From contig JAQYET010000062.1 in NCBI GenBank assembly GCA_028723525.1, forward strand, positions 18,414 to 82,413: a stretch of DNA of 64,000 nucleotides, given 5' to 3'. Below the pieces are notes generated by a model. That model saw only the letters and a program-made list of their open reading frames with translations. It searched no databases and was not told where the DNA came from. The stretch is from Prevotellaceae bacterium. GTDB taxonomy: Bacteria; Bacteroidota; Bacteroidia; Bacteroidales; Bacteroidaceae. Position numbers and translations under genes: made by a program. The stretch's first letter is position 1; each line of letters starts with the position of its first letter. Positions 18,890 through 27,948 of the stretch are shown in pieces.

Positions 18890-19534
18890 TTACAGCATTA
18901 TTACGTGGTCGTATGAAATGTTGATATGCTTTCCTATACTTGTAACTATAACTCCTGCTCCTTGCCTCTCAGCCTCTTCAATCATTATTTCGCCCATTGT
19001 TTGTGAGTTGTTATCGTCAAGATGACTGATTGGTTCGTCGGCAAGAATGAAATCGAAGGGCTGCACCAATGCACGTATCATTGCCACGCGCTGCTGCTGA
19101 CCGAAAGACATAAAGCGAACTTTGACGTCGCGCTTGTCGGCTATCCCCAGCCTATCGAACCATTGTTCTATTTCGTTTTTCGACCGAAATCCGGTGAGCC
19201 TGTTCTTTATCTCAATGTTCTCAAATGCCGTAAGTTCGGGGAACAAGCGCAATTCTTGGAATACATAACTGATGTTGTGTTTTCTCACGTCTGTCCATCG
19301 GGCAATGCTTAAACGTCTCACATCTGTGTCATCAAACATGATATGCCCCGCATAATCGTTGCGATAACCGAGGATATAACTGCAAAATGTACTCTTGCCC
19401 TTGCCGCTTTCAGCCTCCACGAGGTATGTCCTGCCTTTGACAAACTCCACTTCACGGTTCCATATCCCGCTTTGCAGACTCGCGTTATCTGCAAACACAT
19501 TCGGCACTACGTTCTTAAAAACTATCGTGTTCAC
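18890..19534 (-). CDS. ABC transporter ATP-binding protein (GTG start)
   Basis: A 214-residue ATPase for the FtsX-like permease downstream. It shows Walker A AESGKGKST (near residue 40), a signature MSFGQQQRVAMIRAL in which the usual LSGGQ reads MSFGQ, Walker B FDFILADEP and the D-loop SHLDDNN. A longer frame opens at 19579 but would overlap the previous gene. The GTG at 19534 is preferred because AAGGAG (19545-19550) sits 10 bases before it and the previous stop (TAG, 19542-19544) lies in that gap. The protein should sit on the inner face of the membrane and drive the permease. Confidence 0.87.
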   Translation of the reverse strand: MNTIVFKNVVPNVFADNASLQSGIWNREVEFVKGRTYLVEAESGKGKSTFCSYILGYRNDYAGHIMFDDTDVRRLSIARWTDVRKHNISYVFQELRLFPELTAFENIEIKNRLTGFRSKNEIEQWFDRLGIADKRDVKVRFMSFGQQQRVAMIRALVQPFDFILADEPISHLDDNNSQTMGEIMIEEAERQGAGVIVTSIGKHINISYDHVIML

Positions 19535-19541
19535 TTTTTCA

Positions 19542-20882
19542 CTACTCCTTAATATACAATATCTTTGACGCTCCTCCAAACAAAGACTTGACTATATTGC
19601 CAACAGTTTCATCGTCTATGTTGCCTAAGTCAATCAGCATGGCAAGTGTAGAGCCTTCTATCTTGCCGGCAATCTCTTTAGGCAATGGCTTTGGTGCAGA
19701 GGCTGTTACTGCTGTCGAGGCTTTGTTATGGCGCAACGACGATATGAAGTGATTGTCGGTATCCACGGCAAAGGAATAAACCATGCCCCCATTGGTATAT
19801 AAATAAGCATCTTTTCCGGCATTGGTAATGCTTGAGCCGGCAGGACAAGAGGTCTTCCAATATCCCACATCTGCAAGGAAATCCTTGTTTTTAAGGTTGG
19901 CAATGAAATCGAAATCTCCTTCAAGAGAGGAAAAATAGAGCACCATGTCGCCATTTATGGCACGCAAGATGTTATCCATGTCGATAGAGGTATTCACGCC
20001 GACAAGCAACGGTTGCATCTCCTTGCTCTGCTGCATCAGTTTCAAGAGCCTCTCTCCTTCGACATTCATAAACATGCTTCCTATACAGTCGGGCGATAAC
20101 TTGCCAAAAAATTCTTTTGTAATCGGGCGCAGCACTTTATTGTTTTCTTGTAATTTACTGTTTATCTTCTCGTTAAAAGACATCGTTTCGCCACGTATCA
20201 CCATGAGTTCGCCCTCCTTATCCACCGTTGCCGAGAGTATTATTTGAGACGCATCGGCTTCCTTTGGAGTAAAAAGGGCAAACGGCAAAGACATCTTTTC
20301 AGGCAATGCCGACAGCCGTGAGACAAATGCTATCGGCGCATCAAGCAATTCGAGCCTTTTGAATATCTGCGTTTCTCTCACTCCCTGCTCCTCTGTCTGA
20401 CGGAACATTTTCTGTAACCGTTGCCTTGTTTCGGCACGTTGCATGGCAGAAACCGGACCAACCAACACAAGGGCTTCATCGGAATATCCTGCAAACCACG
20501 AATTACCGATGGTCACAAACATGTTACCGAGATGTTCCTCGGGCACAGTGCACTTCCCCGACACTGACAATTCGGACAGCCATTCTGTCATTTCGTCTGC
20601 GCTTTCGACACGTGCCACAAGTCCAAGTGCTCCGTCGGGGGTCTCGAAAAGATAAATTTTTGATGAGAAATCCACACCACAACCCTCTGTATTATCAACA
20701 CCAAGGAGGCTTTTAAGGGCGTTGTCTATTCCTGAGTTTCCCAAAGTTGAAAGCCGTTGCGCATCAACGGAGATGACTGCCACGCTCTCACGAGGTATCA
20801 CATTCAGGTATTCTTTTTCAGAACATGACACCAACGGCAGCAAGAATGTTGCCACTATAATTCGCAACAATATCTTCATCAT
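19542..20882 (-). CDS. DUF4836 family lipoprotein
   Basis: A 446-residue exported lipoprotein with signal MMKILLRIIVATFLLPLVSC (lipobox LVSC). The mature part begins with EKEYLNVIPRESVAVISVDAQRL, the pattern typical of the DUF4836 family of Bacteroidales. The domain has two similar halves: the start just mentioned and CIGSMFMNVEGERLLKLM near residue 260, with the closing segment GSTLAMLIDLGNID near 405. Function is unknown. It lies immediately upstream of an ABC ATPase and permease and is translated in tight coupling with the ATPase, which suggests a role in the same envelope machine. The stop codon is TAG. Confidence 0.85.
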   Translation of the reverse strand: MMKILLRIIVATFLLPLVSCSEKEYLNVIPRESVAVISVDAQRLSTLGNSGIDNALKSLLGVDNTEGCGVDFSSKIYLFETPDGALGLVARVESADEMTEWLSELSVSGKCTVPEEHLGNMFVTIGNSWFAGYSDEALVLVGPVSAMQRAETRQRLQKMFRQTEEQGVRETQIFKRLELLDAPIAFVSRLSALPEKMSLPFALFTPKEADASQIILSATVDKEGELMVIRGETMSFNEKINSKLQENNKVLRPITKEFFGKLSPDCIGSMFMNVEGERLLKLMQQSKEMQPLLVGVNTSIDMDNILRAINGDMVLYFSSLEGDFDFIANLKNKDFLADVGYWKTSCPAGSSITNAGKDAYLYTNGGMVYSFAVDTDNHFISSLRHNKASTAVTASAPKPLPKEIAGKIEGSTLAMLIDLGNIDDETVGNIVKSLFGGASKILYIKE

Positions 20883-20913
20883 AAGATATTACACTTGACC
20901 TGAATACTTTGTT

Positions 20914-21645
20914 TCATATTATTCTGCGCGACAGATGAGCCATCATTGTTGCAGAAAGGGCTGCAGTCTCTGTGCGTAAGCGACAAGGACCGAGCGACAC
21001 CGGGACAAATCCATGCTCAACTGCCAGTCTTACTTCCTCAAGAGAGAAGTCACCTTCCGGACCAATCATTACCGTAACATCGGCATCATCCTCACCGACG
21101 GGTTGCTGCAACTCAGCAAACAGGTCTTTACTGTCAATCTCCTCGTAGCAATGTGCAATGTATTTCTGCCCTTTCAACGGCTGAGTTACGAAACTCTTGA
21201 ACGTAGTCATCTGATTGACTGTGGGCTTCCATGCCTTACGGCTCTGCTTAACTGCAGAGACTACAATCTTTTCCAATCTCACCGTTCGCAGCATACGACG
21301 TTCCGAGAACCGGCAGTTTAGGAAACCGAACTCGTCGATACCAACCTCTGTTGCTTTCTCAACAAGCCACTCCATCCTATCCATTACCTTTGTCGGTGCT
21401 ACCGCAATGCAGATATGTCCTTTCCATACCGGCTTTTGCGGAATACGTTCCAGCACTTTATAAAGGCAGCGTTTTGTGGCAGCGAGTGTCACAACGGCTC
21501 TGTAAAAACAACCGTTTCCGTCCATGAGAAACATCTCATCGCCGCTCTTCAACCTAAGAACCCGGAGGGCGTGCATAGCCTCCTCGTCTGGAAGTTCGTT
21601 GACATTCTCCGCGTCGGGAACAAAGAAATACCTCGCCTCTTTCAT
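20914..21645 (-). CDS. rsmE: 16S rRNA m3U1498 methyltransferase
   Basis: A 243-residue SPOUT-class methyltransferase that methylates N3 of U1498 in 16S rRNA with SAM. An N-terminal PUA-like domain (HALRVLRLKSGDEMFLMDGNG, about 26-46) precedes the knotted SAM fold. Diagnostic motifs are MIGPEGDFSLEE (about 193-204) and SLGPCRLRTETAALSA (about 216-231). Length is normal. It lies 12 bases after the bifunctional nuclease gene and 31 bases before the DUF4836 gene, inside a minus-strand run that begins with the nupG-like gene. Confidence 0.96.
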   Translation of the reverse strand: MKEARYFFVPDAENVNELPDEEAMHALRVLRLKSGDEMFLMDGNGCFYRAVVTLAATKRCLYKVLERIPQKPVWKGHICIAVAPTKVMDRMEWLVEKATEVGIDEFGFLNCRFSERRMLRTVRLEKIVVSAVKQSRKAWKPTVNQMTTFKSFVTQPLKGQKYIAHCYEEIDSKDLFAELQQPVGEDDADVTVMIGPEGDFSLEEVRLAVEHGFVPVSLGPCRLRTETAALSATMMAHLSRRII

Positions 21646-21657
21646 CGTATTGATAGT

Positions 21658-22221
21658 TTAATTTCCCAAACCTGACATGCGTCTCTTGCGCTCTTCGCTC
21701 AACAACGCCGCCTGTTCGTAGTTCTCTTCTTTTACAGCGCGCTCTATTGCCTGCTCAATCATCTCAAGACTCATGGTGTTTATCGGAAGTGGAATTTTCA
21801 TTTCACCGGTTGGTTCGCGATAAACAACAGACTGGTGTGCCATCAGTTTCTCGTCGATGAATATCGGAACATCGCCTGCTAACGACAAGAGCACCGCATC
21901 AGATATACGTATCGGCATCATCTCTTGAGTTTTTGAATTTACCAACATCGAGTCGTATTGACCGTCGGATATATCATTTATCAGAATATGAAAGCGCAAA
22001 TCTTCTTGCCGGGATAGGATACCATAAAGGACTTCGGGAAGCATGCGTCGCGTTATTGGCAATTTATTGACACGCATGTCCAACTGTATTGCCATGTCAC
22101 GGCTGCAAACAATGGAAATCTGTCTTTCGCATTGCTCGTCGGCAAGCAGCATCAGGGCGAGGTCGTCGGTACCGACTATCTCTGAAACACCTACAAACCT
22201 AAGCCTTATTGTCTTACACAT
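21658..22221 (-). CDS. Bifunctional nuclease family protein (DUF151) with UVR motif
   Basis: A 187-residue protein with an N-terminal BFN/DUF151 domain (about residues 5-135, with VNKLPITRRMLPEVLYGIL and PIRISDAVLLSLAGDVPIFIDEKL). A C-terminal helical UvrB/UvrC-type motif follows (SLEMIEQAIERAVKEENYEQAALLSEERKRR, about 150-180). DUF151 proteins from other phyla have been reported to cleave RNA and DNA, and the UVR helix pair mediates protein contacts in excision repair. The function here is not established. It is closely packed, 3 bases after the transporter gene and 12 before rsmE. Confidence 0.88.
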   Translation of the reverse strand: MCKTIRLRFVGVSEIVGTDDLALMLLADEQCERQISIVCSRDMAIQLDMRVNKLPITRRMLPEVLYGILSRQEDLRFHILINDISDGQYDSMLVNSKTQEMMPIRISDAVLLSLAGDVPIFIDEKLMAHQSVVYREPTGEMKIPLPINTMSLEMIEQAIERAVKEENYEQAALLSEERKRRMSGLGN

Positions 22222-22224
22222 TCT

Positions 22225-23541
22225 CTATTTTTTATTCTTGTCGGGGTGGAATATGATTGCAAACGATACTGCCACAACTAATGCGTATGTGGCGAAAAGG
22301 AACCAACATGACTCCCAATCACCCACAAGGAAACCGTTCTCCCACTTGCAGAAGTGGTTTACCACCTCACCTGCAACGAGCGTTCCCACCGTTGCTCCCA
22401 AACCGTTTGTCATGAGCATGAACAATCCTTGGGCAGAAGCCTTCATCGAAGAGTCGCACTCCTTATCGACAAACATTGCCCCCGAAACATTGAAAAAGTC
22501 GAATGCCACACCATAAACTACGCACGACAGGATGAACAGGATTACCCCCGGCATTGCCGGATTGCCAAGTCCGAAGAAGCCGAAACGTATCACCCACGCG
22601 AACATCGCTATAAGCATAACAACCTTAATACCGTAACGACGCAGGAAAAATGGTATCATCAAGATGCACAGAGCCTCGCTCACTTGAGATATTGAGGTGA
22701 GCAACGTGGCGTTGTTCGCGGCGAACGAGGAGGCCACCAAGGCGTCATCGCTGCCCTTGAAACTGGTAATGAAGGGTCCTGCATATCCGTTTGTGACCTG
22801 CAGCGACATTCCAAGCAGTGAAGAGAATATGAAGAACAAAGCCATCTTCTTTGTCTTGAAAAGTTTGAAAGCATTGAGTCCGAGAGTTTCAGAAAGCGAT
22901 TGTCCCTCTTTCTTCTCTATACGGCACTGCGGGAGAGTGAAGCAATAAAGGAAGAGAACAAGGCTCAGCAAGCCCGAAACGAAGAACTGCATATAAGTGT
23001 ATTGGAACTTGTTGGCGTTCTCGGCAAGCGTGAACGAGAAAGTACCCTCCTCCCATACGGCACAGTTTACGAACCACATTGTTATGATGAAGCCCACTGT
23101 TCCGAGCACTCTTATAGGCGGGAAATCCTTCACCGTGTCATATCCGTTATTCTTCAATATGGTGAACGCCGTTGTGTTAGAGAGTGCCAGAGTTGGCATA
23201 TAGAAAGCAACGCTCAAGGTGTACATCGCGATAAACATTGTCTTATCGGGCAACTCATTGCCTACACCGGCAGAAAGTCCCATATACCAACAGGAAAGCA
23301 TTGCTGCCCCGGCTATGAAATGGCAAATTCCCAACAGGCGTTGAGGTTGTATATATTTGTCTGCCACGATACCCATTATTGTCGGCATAAATATCGATAC
23401 TATTCCCTGCAAGGCATAAAACCAAGAGATTTGCTCTCCAAGACCTGCCGAACCAAGATAGTTTCCCATACATGTGAGATAAGCTCCCCATACTGCGAAC
23501 TCAAGGAAATTCATCAATGAGAGGCGAAGTTTCAAGTTCAT
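22225..23541 (-). CDS. Nucleoside permease-type MFS transporter
   Basis: A 438-residue inner-membrane protein with twelve predicted helices, closest by pattern to the NHS family (NupG/XapB, nucleoside:H+ symport). Typical points are the start MNLKLRLSLMNFLEFAVWGAYLTCMGNYL, the loop IMGIVADKYIQPQRLLGICH after helix 2, and the central cytoplasmic loop with the family-style second half (SEALCILMIPFFLRRYGIK). It would import purine or pyrimidine nucleosides with protons. It heads a minus-strand run of six genes, with a -7 box at 23575-23582. Confidence 0.88.
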   Translation of the reverse strand: MNLKLRLSLMNFLEFAVWGAYLTCMGNYLGSAGLGEQISWFYALQGIVSIFMPTIMGIVADKYIQPQRLLGICHFIAGAAMLSCWYMGLSAGVGNELPDKTMFIAMYTLSVAFYMPTLALSNTTAFTILKNNGYDTVKDFPPIRVLGTVGFIITMWFVNCAVWEEGTFSFTLAENANKFQYTYMQFFVSGLLSLVLFLYCFTLPQCRIEKKEGQSLSETLGLNAFKLFKTKKMALFFIFSSLLGMSLQVTNGYAGPFITSFKGSDDALVASSFAANNATLLTSISQVSEALCILMIPFFLRRYGIKVVMLIAMFAWVIRFGFFGLGNPAMPGVILFILSCVVYGVAFDFFNVSGAMFVDKECDSSMKASAQGLFMLMTNGLGATVGTLVAGEVVNHFCKWENGFLVGDWESCWFLFATYALVVAVSFAIIFHPDKNKK

Positions 23542-23574
23542 GTTATTCAGAATTTAAGTTTTTAATTTTGCCCG

Positions 23575-23582
23575 CAAAGGTA
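23575..23582 (-). promoter_or_regulatory. -7 box for the nupG-like operon
   Basis: CAAAGGTA (TACCTTTG on the minus strand), 34 bases before the start at 23541. Confidence 0.65.
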
Positions 23583-23719
23583 ATGAATAAAAAACATAAT
23601 CAAGAAAAAAACGATATAATTTATCAAAGCGTACCGCCATGAGACAGAAAAGCCTGCCTTGATAGCGATGAGCAAAGAGATGACTGTATTGAAAATCAGG
23701 CACAGTTCGGATGCTACCA

Positions 23720-23787
23720 ATAAAAAATTGATTGTCTCACGACAATCAATCCTTTAATAACCTTAATAATCTAATACCATGAAAAAC
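23720..23787 (-). ncRNA. Putative small RNA unit (about 70 nt)
   Basis: On the minus strand a -7 box (TATTTTTG, 23794-23801) is followed after about 45 bases by a terminator hairpin, GATTGTC-GTGA-GACAATC within ATTGATTGTC / GACAATCAAT, and then TTTTTT (23722-23727). The interval holds only a 7-codon ATG frame on the opposite strand. It sits between the DUF3256 stop and the nupG-like promoter. The alternative is that only the hairpin is real and serves as the DUF3256 terminator. Confidence 0.5.
23722..23752 (-). terminator. GNRA-loop intrinsic terminator
   Basis: Ten-base perfect arms at 23727-23736 and 23741-23750 with a GTGA loop are followed on the minus strand by six T. It can end both the putative small RNA and the DUF3256 transcript. 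Confidence 0.85.
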
Positions 23788-23793
23788 ACGTTG

Positions 23794-23801
23794 CAAAAAT
23801 A
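23794..23801 (-). promoter_or_regulatory. -7 box of the putative small RNA
   Basis: CAAAAATA on the plus strand is TATTTTTG on the minus strand. A CTTG at about the right -33 distance (23821-23824) only partly matches TTTG. Confidence 0.45.
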
Positions 23802-23850
23802 GTAATTTTATTTCAAATCACAAGTATTTTGAATAATATTATTATGATTT

Positions 23851-24501
23851 TTAACATTCTGTAAAAATATATCCGCTCCATTTAAATTTCCTTTGCTTAA
23901 TTATGGCAATAACTTTGCCGGTTTCCTCACTTGTCAACAAAGGTTTACTAAGCGTCAAGGTGACAACCGGTTCCGTTTCTGAAAGTTCTGCGACGAGCAT
24001 AAACGGGTCGATAATGGGCAGTAAATCATCAAAATCTTCTTGCGACATGCTGTCAGGTTTGTTGATGAAATCTCTTTTCAGCACATTTTCATCATTGGTT
24101 ATTGGCAGACCAAATGTGCCGTTTTCCGGCTGCCATTCTGCATCAAAAAAGAATATTTCACTCTCCGGTTCGGGTGCTTTGAACGACTTGACCATACAAA
24201 TTACGAAAGAGTCGTTATATGCCAGTTTCTTCAACTGTAATGTAGAACTGCCGTTCAGAGTCACAAAAACGTAGTCGTCGGTCATCTTATCCAACACGGA
24301 TATGCCGTCGAGATTGTTCTTTACTTCTGCTTTCATCTGCGACGCATACAGGTCTGCCATCTCCGTTCGCTTGTCTTTATCAAGATATGCGGCAACACTG
24401 TCGGGCATATTTATCCATATATCGCGCATCGTTGCCTGTGCATAAGCGGCTGATGAAAGTACTATAATAAATAATGTGGTAAGGAAAAACTGCTTCTTCA
24501 T
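23851..24501 (-). CDS. DUF3256 family exported protein
   Basis: A 216-residue exported protein. The ATG at 24501 (MKKQFFLTTLFIIVLSSAAYAQ) gives a normal signal peptide with an AYA-type cleavage site. The mature part starts TMRDIWINMPDSVAAYLDKDKRTEMADLY, the typical opening of DUF3256, a Bacteroidales family of unknown function. It contains SSTLQLKKLAYNDSFVICMV and the pair FFDAEWQPENGTFGLP. No catalytic motif is evident. It is probably periplasmic. It stands alone between the gap terminator and a putative small RNA. Confidence 0.82.
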   Translation of the reverse strand: MKKQFFLTTLFIIVLSSAAYAQATMRDIWINMPDSVAAYLDKDKRTEMADLYASQMKAEVKNNLDGISVLDKMTDDYVFVTLNGSSTLQLKKLAYNDSFVICMVKSFKAPEPESEIFFFDAEWQPENGTFGLPITNDENVLKRDFINKPDSMSQEDFDDLLPIIDPFMLVAELSETEPVVTLTLSKPLLTSEETGKVIAIIKQRKFKWSGYIFTEC

Positions 24502-24645
24502 GCTCAACAATAAATTTATTCAGACTGCAATATTACTACATTTTCACGACATTCACAACAATAAGCGAATAAAAATGGAAGACCGGATTTATTTTCCTTG
24601 TCCAAGACATTCCTCACAATGTCATTGCATTGAAGCGCATCGGAA

Positions 24646-24690
24646 TAAAAAAAACGCCACACAACCGATGGAACTATCGGGTATGTGGCG
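24646..24690 (-). terminator. Terminator of gap
   Basis: The minus strand reads CGCCACATACCCGAT, a short loop, ATCGGTTGTGTGGCG, then eight T, which is a strong intrinsic terminator. Confidence 0.9.
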
Positions 24691-24723
24691 AGTGTATAAG
24701 TAATTTTACGAAAGATGTTCGGG

Positions 24724-25740
<1,017 letters not shown>

Positions 25741-25877
25741 TTAGTATTTTAAAAATATTAAATGATTTCATCTAATAAATCTTTTATTTATCTACCTTAT
25801 GGAGAATAATAGGGCATTTCGCGACCACTACATCAAGAAAAAAGCCCTTTTAAGCATTTTTTTACCGTTATCGTGCG

Positions 25878-25885
25878 CAAAGTTA
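25878..25885 (-). promoter_or_regulatory. -7 box for gap
   Basis: CAAAGTTA (TAACTTTG on the minus strand). Confidence 0.6.
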
Positions 25886-25896
25886 CAATTTTTATC

Positions 25897-25904
25897 TATA
25901 TTTG
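25897..25904 (+). promoter_or_regulatory. -7 box for mscL
   Basis: TATATTTG, 11 bases from the opposing gap box. It is assigned to mscL because no other plus-strand gene follows. Confidence 0.5.
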
Positions 25905-26055
25905 CAACATCTTTATGTCTTAATAATTATAAAAAAGTGATTTATCGTTGATTTGACATATAAAAACAAGTCGTAACACTCTGTGTTCCGCATAAGGCAC
26001 CGCAATAGCCGAAGAAACGAATTAAAACATATTATTAACTTTACAAACATACAAA

Positions 26056-26478
26056 ATGGGATTTATAAAAGAGTTTAAAGAGTTTGCCATGAAGGGCAAC
26101 GTAATGGACATGGCAGTGGGTGTCATCATTGGAGGTGCTTTCGGAAAAATCGTAACCTCTCTTGTTGACAATATAATAATGCCACTGGTTGGGCTCGCAA
26201 CCGGCGGAGTGAACTTCAACGACATGTTCGTCAATCTTAGCGACGAAAAGGTAAATTCGCTTGCCGAGGCTACCGAAAAAGGCGTTGCGGTGTTTGCATA
26301 TGGAGCATTCATACAGAGCATAATCGACTTCCTGATTATCGCATTCTGTATATTCCTTATGATAAAGGCTATGAACAAACTCAGCAAGAAGAAGGAAGAG
26401 GAGCCTGCAGCAGCACCGGAGCCGTCGGCAGAAGAGAAACTTCTCTCGGAAATACGCGACCTTATTAAAAACAAATAA
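26056..26478 (+). CDS. mscL: Large-conductance mechanosensitive channel
   Basis: A 140-residue inner-membrane channel that opens under membrane tension and releases solutes during osmotic downshock. The N-terminal helix [46 protein letters not shown] (first 46 residues) is the family signature. The second membrane helix is at about 82-104 ([20 protein letters not shown]). A charged cytoplasmic tail with KKKEEEP and a terminal helix [14 protein letters not shown] follows, as in other MscL. Length is standard. It is monocistronic, with a terminator just downstream. Confidence 0.97.
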   Translation: MGFIKEFKEFAMKGNVMDMAVGVIIGGAFGKIVTSLVDNIIMPLVGLATGGVNFNDMFVNLSDEKVNSLAEATEKGVAVFAYGAFIQSIIDFLIIAFCIFLMIKAMNKLSKKKEEEPAAAPEPSAEEKLLSEIRDLIKNK

Positions 26479-26502
26479 TATTCACGTAGGTAATTCATTT
26501 GA

Positions 26503-26535
26503 CGGGGGCTGTGCCATTAGGCGCGGTTCCCGTTT
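26503..26535 (+). terminator. Terminator of mscL
   Basis: CGGGGGCTGTGCC, loop ATTA, GGCGCGGTTCCCG, then TTTT. The pairing includes G-T wobbles. Confidence 0.75.
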
Positions 26536-26599
26536 TCCTTATTTACGCCCAAACGCACCATTCTTAATGCCCTACCATATTACAATATATGATGTACTG

Positions 26600-26690
26600 A
26601 AAAGTAAAAACGCCGAAATTGCTATGTGAAATCGGCGATTTTGCTTACCAATTTCGGCGAATTTATTCAGCAATTTCGCCGAAATTGTTT
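26600..26690. repeat. 22-bp-periodic palindrome tetrad, copy 3
   Basis: Cores start at 26610 (ACGCCGA), 26632, 26654 and 26676, exactly 22 bp apart (C, G, G, C). The upstream shoulder GATGTACTGAAAAGTAAAA resembles copy 4. It lies 122 bases after the mscL stop and beyond the mscL terminator. The rest of the 26536-26840 gap shows no gene. Confidence 0.88.
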
Positions 26691-26840
26691 TCAGAAAGAT
26701 GCACACCGACTGTGCGGTTCATGCCTGCTCGCAGTGAGATATGTGTGCTGTGAGGCATAAAAAAAACGGTTTCGCACCACCCGTCGCAGTCATTGTCGGC
26801 ATATCAAGACAGTCTTTAATGTTTTTTCATACCGATAAAG

Positions 26841-26870
26841 TTTGCGTGATAAATATTTTTTGTATATTTG
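26841..26870 (+). promoter_or_regulatory. Consensus promoter for lplA-gcv operon
   Basis: TTTG at 26841-26844 and TATATTTG at 26863-26870, with 18 bases between, close to the Bacteroidota consensus. Confidence 0.75.
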
Positions 26871-26915
26871 CAAGCGCAAATCTATGATTACGAAAAACTG
26901 CACCTTTAGAGACAG

Positions 26916-27902
26916 ATGGTTTACATAAGACTTCCTCACGAAGAGGAACGCAGGTTGAGTTTTTATCTTGCAATGGAAGAGTACATTGCGAGAGAGGTTG
27001 ACGTGCGTGATGCCTTCTTCATCTGGCAGGTGCTCCCATCGGTGATTTTCGGCAGAAACCAACTGATAGAAAGCGAAGTAAATATAGACTATTGCCGCAG
27101 AAACGAGGTGAAGATGTACCGGAGAAAGAGCGGAGGAGGATGCGTATATGCCGACAAGAGCAACATGATGCTCTCGTTTGTGACAAGCAGCGACCACGTA
27201 TGTCTCACCTACAACAGATATATAATGCTGGTAGTGGATGCGCTTCACAAGATTGGTGTTCCTGCCACTGCAAACGGAAGAAACGACGTGATGATAGAAG
27301 GGCGCAAGGTGAGCGGCAATGCTTTCTACCATATTCCCGGCAGAAGCATAGTTCATGGCACCATGCTGTATGACACAAACATGCGTAACATGACGGCATG
27401 TATCACTCCCGACGACGAGAAACTGCTGAGCAAGGGCGTGAAAAGCGTGCGCCAGCACATCGCGTTGCTGAAAGACTACACCACGCTGACCATTGACGAG
27501 GTGAAGAAATCTATCATAGAGAGCGTGTGCGACTCAACTATGACGCTCACTGATGACGACGTGGCGAAGATAGAGGAGATAGAAAAGGAGTATCTCACCG
27601 ATGAGTTCATCTACGGAAACAATCCCAAATACACCGTGATACGCAAACAACGGATTGAAAAAGTGGGCACGGTGGAGGTGAGAATGGAAGTGAAGAACGA
27701 CACGATAAGAGACATCGACCTTAAAGGAGACTTCTTTCTGATTGGCGACATCGACACTATAAGGACACCGCTGAAGGGAGTTTCGCTCAGTCGTGATGCA
27801 ATAATCGCAGCACTGCCCGAGAACATCGGCGAAATAATAATGAACCTCGGCAGAGACGACTTGGCAGGAGTTATATTGAGACGAAAAGCAGACGAGAGGT
27901 AA
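26916..27902 (+). CDS. lplA: Lipoate-protein ligase A
   Basis: A 328-residue cytoplasmic enzyme that activates free lipoate with ATP and transfers it to lipoyl domains. The catalytic domain shows FFIWQVLPSVIFGRNQ and the lipoate-binding signature YRRKSGGGCVYADKSN (about residues 67-82). VSGNAFYHIPGRSIVHGTML follows near 130-150. The C-terminal accessory domain (about 240-328) is present, so it is an LplA rather than a LipB-type protein. It lies 46 bases before gcvT with no terminator or promoter between. Its likely target is the H protein encoded three genes later. Confidence 0.94.
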   Translation: MVYIRLPHEEERRLSFYLAMEEYIAREVDVRDAFFIWQVLPSVIFGRNQLIESEVNIDYCRRNEVKMYRRKSGGGCVYADKSNMMLSFVTSSDHVCLTYNRYIMLVVDALHKIGVPATANGRNDVMIEGRKVSGNAFYHIPGRSIVHGTMLYDTNMRNMTACITPDDEKLLSKGVKSVRQHIALLKDYTTLTIDEVKKSIIESVCDSTMTLTDDDVAKIEEIEKEYLTDEFIYGNNPKYTVIRKQRIEKVGTVEVRMEVKNDTIRDIDLKGDFFLIGDIDTIRTPLKGVSLSRDAIIAALPENIGEIIMNLGRDDLAGVILRRKADER

Positions 27903-27948
27903 TTAGAAAACCTAAAAGAGAACTTTTTATAAAAACAATAAATACAAA

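Larger units (their letters stand above)
25741..26050. other. Divergent gap-mscL intergenic region
   Basis: About 310 bases without a gene. It is A/T-rich and holds two opposed -7 boxes (25878-25885 minus, 25897-25904 plus). That leaves leaders of about 140 bases for gap and 145 bases for mscL. No riboswitch-like motif was recognised. Confidence 0.7.

Noticed and set aside
27903-27948. Glycine riboswitch before gcvT
   Set aside because: The gap is only 46 bases and A/T-rich, with no aptamer-like structure; the leader before lplA was also examined without a match.
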